From the NCBI GenBank assembly GCA_948949055.1, contig CARBWQ010000004.1:1-19528 (forward strand): DNA of 19,528 nt, given 5' to 3'. The position numbers were made by a program, and so were the translations under genes. Below are positions 15,062 through 19,528 of this stretch, piece by piece. How positions within the stretch are numbered: position 1 is the stretch's first letter; each line of letters opens with the position of its first letter. This stretch comes from an uncultured Eubacteriales bacterium (GTDB lineage Bacteria > Bacillota > Clostridia > Christensenellales > UBA1242). The notes under the pieces were generated by a model. That model saw nothing but the letters and a program-made list of their open reading frames with translations. It was not told where the DNA came from and did no database searches.

Positions 15062-17101
15062 TTATGTGTCTGCATTGAATATCGCAGCAATTCCTGTATA
15101 GAACTTATAATTCTTTGTTGAATTGCCTTTCTCTTTGAGAACTTTGTAGGTTATTTCAAGATAGTCACAACCATCACTGCCTTCAAACATCTTAGGATTT
15201 AATCTTCCAGTAATGTAAGTAAGTGCAGGGTCTGCAATCTCATCGTCAGTTGGTTCTATTATTGAATAGTACTTTCTTACGTCAGTTGTACCTACAAGCA
15301 CAATTGGATTATTTGAAACAACAGGTGATTGATAGTTGTTGTTGCCTACGTCGGTTTTTAATATACCATTTCCAATGTCAGGATTGAATACTCCAATAGG
15401 CAATACTCCTTCATCACCAGGCACATCAATTAGCAGGTCTTTAAGCTCAGGCTTGCTATCAACCGACATCATGACAACTCCATGATCGTCAGGCAAGTTG
15501 TACTGTGGATAATCGCTAGAACTTATGCCAAACTCATATGGGCCGTCATATACTCTTGTGCGCTGACTGTCAATTTGAATAAATCTATTTCTCTTATGGT
15601 TGTAATAGTTTAACTCTACAATAATATCAATATATTTCGACATATCATATACGCCTTCTTCTGTTCCGTCAAGGTCAGCGTCATATTTGAGTGCAATCCA
15701 AATGTCAGATATCGCTGTTTCTTTGCTTAACATAATCACAGCTGATTGATATTCAAGAGGCTGAATTGCAACTGGTGATTGTCCCTCTTGATATTTAGGG
15801 AAGTTTTTGTCGCTGTTAATCATAAACGTACTACCAGCATATTCTTTAATCTCTGACGCAAGGAATCTCTCATCAATATTTACATCACCACTAGATGAGT
15901 CCTCGCCGATTGTTACCTTTTCGCAAACTTTTTTTACTATTTTATCTACAACGTTTGAATAATCTCTGCCAAGGTCAACAGATTCTGCTGTTGTTTCATT
16001 AAATTCAAAACTAACTATTTTATCTTCATTGTAAACAGCTGTGACCTCTTTGTACTCTGTAAATGTATCATTTTTTATGTTTTCGTCAAGTCCGATAACA
16101 TTTGTCTTTATCCAGTTTGAAATCTTATTAATTTGTCTTTCAATAAGTCCTACATAAGATCCAATCTTTTCAAATAGGGCAGTTATATCTGCAAGTGCGA
16201 CCTCAGCACTACTCTTATCTTCGGTTGCTTGATAAGCACCGATTTGTACAGTGTATAGGTCATCTATTGAACTTGGATTTTGATTTATTTTAACATCGAC
16301 TCTTTGAGGCTCTAAGTCAAGAGCGTAACTATATACGACATATTCAAGAGCCTTTACAAAGTCAGAGTATTTTTCAGTTTCATCTTGTTTGTCAGTGCCA
16401 AGGAAAGAAGGTAGATAAAATTTGTTTTGAAAGTCTGTTCCACCATATTTTTGGTTAATTTTATATTCAAAACCATCTTCACTAGGCTGATAATATACCA
16501 TGTTGTTTTGATATACTGAATTATATTCAGGGTAAGTTTCATTTTTATAAATCAATAGGGCATTATAATTTGAATTAAAATTTGATAAATCTGGATTAAA
16601 GCTCCATTTCCAATGTGAACTTAAATCAGCTCCTACAACAATAAATGGATCGATTTTATCGCCGTTGTTAGTTTTTGTTACTAAGCCAATAGTATTAACT
16701 TGATAACGAATGCTGTCATAAAAATAATTTATATTTTTAATTATTGTTAAATAATTTTCATCAGTAATATCTTCGTCATTTATTTCGTCTAAGTCAAAGG
16801 TAGATTTTATTGTTGATTTACTTGGTATAGCATAAAAATCATATAAATAACTTAAAATAGAATAAGCATATTTACCATAATAATTATTTTCTTTTCCCTC
16901 TTCTGCGCCAGAGCCATGGTTATAGTCATAATTATTTGGCCTATATAGAACTTTTGTACCATACATATCAATGACTGCATTTTCGCCAACGCCGTCGCCT
17001 TCCTCAAAATCGTCAGGGTCGTTTCCCATACAGCCTACACAAAGAAGTGAAACGCAACAAATCATTATTATGGCGAGAATTCTCAAAATCTTATGTTTCA
17101 T
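15062..17101 (-). CDS. Large lipoprotein of unknown function, 679 aa
   Basis: GGAGGAAAAG precedes the ATG at 17101. Residues 5-22 are hydrophobic and lead into the lipobox CVGC with Cys24, so the protein should be exported and lipid-anchored. The mature part begins with an acidic Asp/Glu/Gly linker, then is rich in Tyr, Asn and Asp, with a helical segment near 290-350 (ALADITALFEKIGSYVGLIE) and beta-rich ends. I recognise no domain. It converges on the phage block with the shared terminator between them. The neighbouring gene at 17301-18677 is also a lipoprotein on the same strand but has its own promoter and terminator, so they are not clearly one operon. Confidence 0.85.
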   Translation of the reverse strand: MKHKILRILAIIMICCVSLLCVGCMGNDPDDFEEGDGVGENAVIDMYGTKVLYRPNNYDYNHGSGAEEGKENNYYGKYAYSILSYLYDFYAIPSKSTIKSTFDLDEINDEDITDENYLTIIKNINYFYDSIRYQVNTIGLVTKTNNGDKIDPFIVVGADLSSHWKWSFNPDLSNFNSNYNALLIYKNETYPEYNSVYQNNMVYYQPSEDGFEYKINQKYGGTDFQNKFYLPSFLGTDKQDETEKYSDFVKALEYVVYSYALDLEPQRVDVKINQNPSSIDDLYTVQIGAYQATEDKSSAEVALADITALFEKIGSYVGLIERQINKISNWIKTNVIGLDENIKNDTFTEYKEVTAVYNEDKIVSFEFNETTAESVDLGRDYSNVVDKIVKKVCEKVTIGEDSSSGDVNIDERFLASEIKEYAGSTFMINSDKNFPKYQEGQSPVAIQPLEYQSAVIMLSKETAISDIWIALKYDADLDGTEEGVYDMSKYIDIIVELNYYNHKRNRFIQIDSQRTRVYDGPYEFGISSSDYPQYNLPDDHGVVMMSVDSKPELKDLLIDVPGDEGVLPIGVFNPDIGNGILKTDVGNNNYQSPVVSNNPIVLVGTTDVRKYYSIIEPTDDEIADPALTYITGRLNPKMFEGSDGCDYLEITYKVLKEKGNSTKNYKFYTGIAAIFNADT

Positions 17102-17267
17102 TGCTTTTCCTCCTTCTAATATTAATTATTTTTATATTACCGTCAGCCTCACTCTTATCACCACAAACAATTTAGAAATAGTTGGGGACACAGAGCGAGC
17201 AAGTTTGAAATATTATTATTCTAAATATATTTTACCCTTTTTATAACAAAAAATCAACTTAAATTAA

Positions 17268-17300
17268 ACAAAAAACAGCATAATCGCTGTTTTTGTTTTT
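17268..17300 (-). terminator. Terminator of the 458-aa lipoprotein gene
   Basis: The stem AAAAACAGC (17271-17279) and GCTGTTTTT (17286-17294) has a six-base loop and A/T runs on both sides. On the minus strand it starts six bases after the stop codon and is followed by a T-rich tract. It separates this gene from the lipoprotein gene downstream. Confidence 0.75.
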
Positions 17301-18677
17301 TTAAATAGTCATATCATCTTCATTTTCAAACAAATCAATCATGTTTGCATTTACATTTTCATTTGCGTCTACTTTATTTCCACTAAGCTTATAAGAATTT
17401 TTGTCAAATGTACGATAATTAGAAGTGTTTTCTAGATTTGAAATATAGCCGTTGTCATCAGAAGCATCTTTAATTCTAATAGAGATTTCTTCAATTCCAT
17501 TTTCTGTGATTTCAACTACTTTATATTCTCTTGATTCATTTAAAGTGTTGTCTACTTTATATCCATTATCGACAATATATCTATTAATTACAGTGCCGTT
17601 GGTTTCAAATACTTTGTCGCAAATTGCATTTGTAAGTTCTGCTCTTTCATCTTGGATAGAAGGATCAAATCTAAAAGTGTAATCTCTAACAGTTGTAGCA
17701 GTTGAGTTGTTTATAGTTGAAACAATATTATCTTTATTTAAATCTTTTACATTAATTGTGTCATTTAATTTGATAGATGAAACGCCATAAGTATAGTCTG
17801 TATCAGAATTTGCATAAGTAGCTATAAATTTAATTTCACTGATTGTATCGCTAGTTCCAATATCCCAAGTTACTGAAACAAGATTTTCAGCTTTGAAAGT
17901 TCTGCTACCAAAAGCAGATTTTCCAGCACTTTCAAGGAAGTTGTCGTTTAAAGCGTCATAAACAACATTTGAGTATTTGCCTATAAGGTCTTGTATGCTT
18001 TCTATTTTATCTTCAACAACTGGTGGGTTAGGGTTGACTGGTGGGTTAGGGTCGATAGGTTTTTCTGCTTCAAAAGTTTCTTTTACATAATCCTTTGAGT
18101 ATACAACTGTTTCATCTGTGAATGATGACATATCGATATTTGAGTTATTTTCTTTTGCGTCAAAGGTTGAAATTGGAGTGGTTTTTACGTTAACTTTGAT
18201 TTCTTCGGCGTTGATTTTATTTTCAACGATATCATTGAGAGATACAGCGTTATCAAGTGTAACAGTTGCGCTTTCGATACCTCTTTGAGTTTCATCAATA
18301 TCATAAACATAAACAATTTCAAATTCTTTAATACTTTCATCAGCTACATCAGCTTTGATAGCCCAGCTTTCAGCTCTCACTTCTTTGCCTTGTGCAACGT
18401 TAGGTCTAATAAAGTCTTTTACGAAGTTTGAAGCGACATCAGCATGGTCGGTAATGAAATCACTAAATTTGATATTTTCTACAATAACGATAGGAGGATT
18501 TGGCTCTGGATCAGGTGTAGGTGTTGGTGTTGGTGTGTTTTCAGGAACACAGCCAGCGAAACCGAACATACTGCCGATAGCAGATCCGAAAGCGACAAGA
18601 GCGAGAATAAATTTTTTACCTGGTGACATTGCATAAGGTTTAGATGTTTTGACTTGTCCGTCATTTTGTTTTTTCAT
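17301..18677 (-). CDS. Lipoprotein with two copies of an unknown domain, 458 aa
   Basis: AGGAGG at 18691-18686 sets the start at ATG 18677. A long n-region (22 residues) precedes a hydrophobic stretch and the lipobox FAGC with Cys43. A proline linker (TPTPTPTPDPEPNPP) follows. The mature protein carries two related domains, about residues 68-205 and 222-365, joined by a second proline linker (DPNPPVNPNPP). Matching segments are KEFEIVYVYD ... GIESATVTLDNAVSLNDI in the first and SEIKFIATYA ... GVSSIKLNDTINVKDL in the second. The C-terminal 90 residues are Asn/Asp-rich. I do not recognise the domain. The design of anchor, flexible linker and repeated beta domains suits a surface-exposed binding protein. 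Confidence 0.85.
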   Translation of the reverse strand: MKKQNDGQVKTSKPYAMSPGKKFILALVAFGSAIGSMFGFAGCVPENTPTPTPTPDPEPNPPIVIVENIKFSDFITDHADVASNFVKDFIRPNVAQGKEVRAESWAIKADVADESIKEFEIVYVYDIDETQRGIESATVTLDNAVSLNDIVENKINAEEIKVNVKTTPISTFDAKENNSNIDMSSFTDETVVYSKDYVKETFEAEKPIDPNPPVNPNPPVVEDKIESIQDLIGKYSNVVYDALNDNFLESAGKSAFGSRTFKAENLVSVTWDIGTSDTISEIKFIATYANSDTDYTYGVSSIKLNDTINVKDLNKDNIVSTINNSTATTVRDYTFRFDPSIQDERAELTNAICDKVFETNGTVINRYIVDNGYKVDNTLNESREYKVVEITENGIEEISIRIKDASDDNGYISNLENTSNYRTFDKNSYKLSGNKVDANENVNANMIDLFENEDDMTI

Positions 18678-18710
18678 AAGAAAAACCTCCTAAAATATAT
18701 TTATGTTTAT

Positions 18711-18739
18711 ATTATATCATATAAAAAGGAATAAATCAA
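18711..18739 (-). promoter_or_regulatory. Promoter of the 458-aa lipoprotein gene
   Basis: On the minus strand TTGATT (18739-18734) is separated by exactly 17 bases from TATAAT (18716-18711), 33 bases before the ATG and upstream of AGGAGG. This is a good vegetative-type promoter. Confidence 0.65.
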
Positions 18740-18740
18740 T

Positions 18741-18897
18741 AGGGGAAGTGAAAAAAGTTTGAAAAAGTTGAAGGGATGGGAAGCTGGGTGGAATAGTGTG
18801 GGTTTTGTTTGGTGGTGGTGGGGGCTGTTGATGTTTTGAGTGGCGAAGTTTTGATGATGGCATTGCATGGGTTGTTTGGAAGAAGATGTGGTTGGTC
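18741..18897. other. G/T-rich, C-poor intergenic tract
   Basis: Between the lipoprotein promoter and the tandem repeats, the plus strand has only a handful of C residues and many G runs, for instance GGTGGTGGTGGGGGCTG (18811-18827). No start codon with a ribosome binding site was found and no gene is supported. The strand bias could favour G-quadruplex or R-loop formation. It may simply be degenerate copies of the adjacent repeat. Confidence 0.5.
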
Positions 18898-19041
18898 GGA
18901 GAGTTCTGTTAATTCGGAGGCTGGCGTGGTTGGGGTGGTGTAGTTGGTTGGAGAGTTCTGTTAATTCGGAGGCTGGTTAGTTGGGGTGGTGTAGTTGGTT
19001 GGAGAGTTCTGTTAATTCGGAGGCTGGCGTGGCTGGGGTTT
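18898..19041. repeat. Tandem repeat, 51/52-bp unit, just under three copies
   Basis: Units start at 18898, 18950 and 19001, each with GGAGAGTTCTG. The first 27 bases are identical in all three units; the remaining part is a G/T-rich spacer that differs by one base in length (52 against 51) and by a few substitutions. The third unit is cut short at about 19041. No spacer-repeat pattern of a CRISPR array is present. Confidence 0.85.
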
Positions 19042-19046
19042 GAAGG

Positions 19047-19136
19047 GACGGTGATGTGGCTTGGGCTAGCCCCAAGCACTTTTGCGAGAGCAAAAGGGAG
19101 CCTGACGAGCTTGCGAGGGAGGGCTACATCACCGTC
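19047..19136. repeat. 90-bp folded element with 11-bp terminal inverted repeats
   Basis: GACGGTGATGT (19047-19057) is exactly complementary to ACATCACCGTC (19126-19136). Inside are TAGCCC/GGGCTA (19067-19072 with 19121-19126), CAAGC/GCTTG (19073-19077 with 19109-19113) and a hairpin CTTTTGC-GAGA-GCAAAAG (19079-19096) with a GNRA-type tetraloop. The GC content is far above that of the flanks. The nested stems suggest a structured RNA or a small palindromic mobile element; no target-site duplication is evident at its ends. Confidence 0.75.
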
Positions 19137-19161
19137 TATAACTAAACATCAACAAAATTAG

Positions 19162-19190
19162 TAGACAAAATGGTGCGAAAAATGTATTAT
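19162..19190 (+). promoter_or_regulatory. Promoter of comEC, probably giving a leaderless mRNA
   Basis: TAGACA (19162-19167) lies 17 bases before TATTAT (19185-19190). The expected transcription start is near 19197, only a few bases before the ATG at 19201, and no Shine-Dalgarno motif is present. Confidence 0.55.
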
Positions 19191-19200
19191 TAAAATAATT

Positions 19201-19528
19201 ATGGTTGAGAATGATAAGTCGAAAAGAAGGCTGATAAATTTTAGGTGGATATTCTTTCCTTTTCTAGCATTCTTGTTTGGGATAATAGTATCAAGAAGGT
19301 TATATAGTGGTGATATTGAAATAATAGTAATTACATCAATAGCCTTTCTATTGATATCTGCGATATTTATATTTGTTAAGCACTGGAAACCGTTAGTTGT
19401 TCTATTATGTTTATTTTTTATTGGAAACGGATATTTTTATGTAGGAATGACAACCTTTAATAATGTAAAGGTATATAATGATAAGGTATCTGTAATTGCA
19501 AGGGTGACCGACGATATCAGAGAGGTCA
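19201..19528 (+). CDS. comEC: ComEC/Rec2-like DNA-uptake channel protein, N-terminal part; 3' end outside window
   Basis: The frame is open from ATG 19201 to the right edge (109 complete codons). The product begins with a short basic segment (VENDKSKRRLINFRW), then three hydrophobic helices (FFPFLAFLFGIIV, IIVITSIAFLLISAIFIFV, VVLLCLFFIGNGYFYVG). The start of a beta domain follows, with KVSVIARVTDDI. This is the arrangement of the ComEC N-terminus (DUF4131-type OB-fold domain after the first helices). ComEC forms the membrane channel that brings single-stranded DNA into the cytoplasm during natural transformation. The competence and metallo-beta-lactamase domains would lie beyond the edge, so identification rests on the N-terminal pattern only. 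Confidence 0.65.
   Translation, partial: MVENDKSKRRLINFRWIFFPFLAFLFGIIVSRRLYSGDIEIIVITSIAFLLISAIFIFVKHWKPLVVLLCLFFIGNGYFYVGMTTFNNVKVYNDKVSVIARVTDDIREV

Noticed and set aside
18022..18053. Two copies of GGTGGGTTAGGG, resembling telomeric repeats or a quadruplex
   Set aside because: They are the reverse complement of codons for the proline linker PNPPVNPNPP of the lipoprotein gene, so coding constraint explains them.
18898..19041. Possible CRISPR array
   Set aside because: Only three units occur, the stretches between the identical cores are themselves similar to each other, and no cas gene is present.

Overview
The window is a low-GC chromosomal segment that looks like a Clostridia-type member of the Bacillota. 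The reasons are AT-rich genes, strong AGGAGG ribosome binding sites, intrinsic terminators, TGA used as a stop codon, and host genes typical of that group (dnaJ, rsmE, a YkvI-type membrane protein, comEC). No rRNA or tRNA gene and no CRISPR array was seen. The genus cannot be named from the sequence alone.

Layout. Bases 1-908 hold the 3' part of dnaJ, followed by a large palindrome and a terminator. A small unknown gene (1047-1283) comes next. On the minus strand, 1340-4575 carries a surface lipoprotein with InlB-type and beta-helix-like repeats, rsmE, and a very cysteine-rich protein. A YkvI-family membrane protein (4626-5624, plus strand) is followed by a two-gene ABC importer module on the minus strand (permease and ATPase, 5686-7247) that has no substrate-binding protein.

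Bases 7493-15000 are a compact, translationally coupled plus-strand block of phage virion genes: a piece resembling the small terminase, a Zn-ribbon-like mini-protein, portal, scaffold, major capsid protein, a small conserved protein, a neck adaptor, a nozzle-like protein, a mini-protein, and two holin-like membrane proteins. All frames are open. Integrase, repressor, replication genes, large terminase, tail fibre/spike and endolysin are absent, and ordinary host genes lie on both sides. It reads as a podovirus-like head-and-neck cassette that is either a prophage remnant or a domesticated particle-forming unit.

Downstream are two minus-strand lipoproteins of unknown function (15062-17101 and 17301-18677). 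A 523-base gene-free stretch follows, holding a G/T-rich tract, a 51/52-bp tandem repeat and a strongly folded element with 11-bp terminal inverted repeats. The window ends in the start of a ComEC-like DNA-uptake channel gene.

The most notable non-coding signal is a run of nine G on the minus strand, lying exactly between a TTGACT -35 box and a TATAAT -10 box in front of the InlB-like lipoprotein gene. This is the architecture of a slipped-strand, phase-variable promoter. Together with the phage capsid cassette and the repeat/hairpin region before comEC, it is the main point worth following up.
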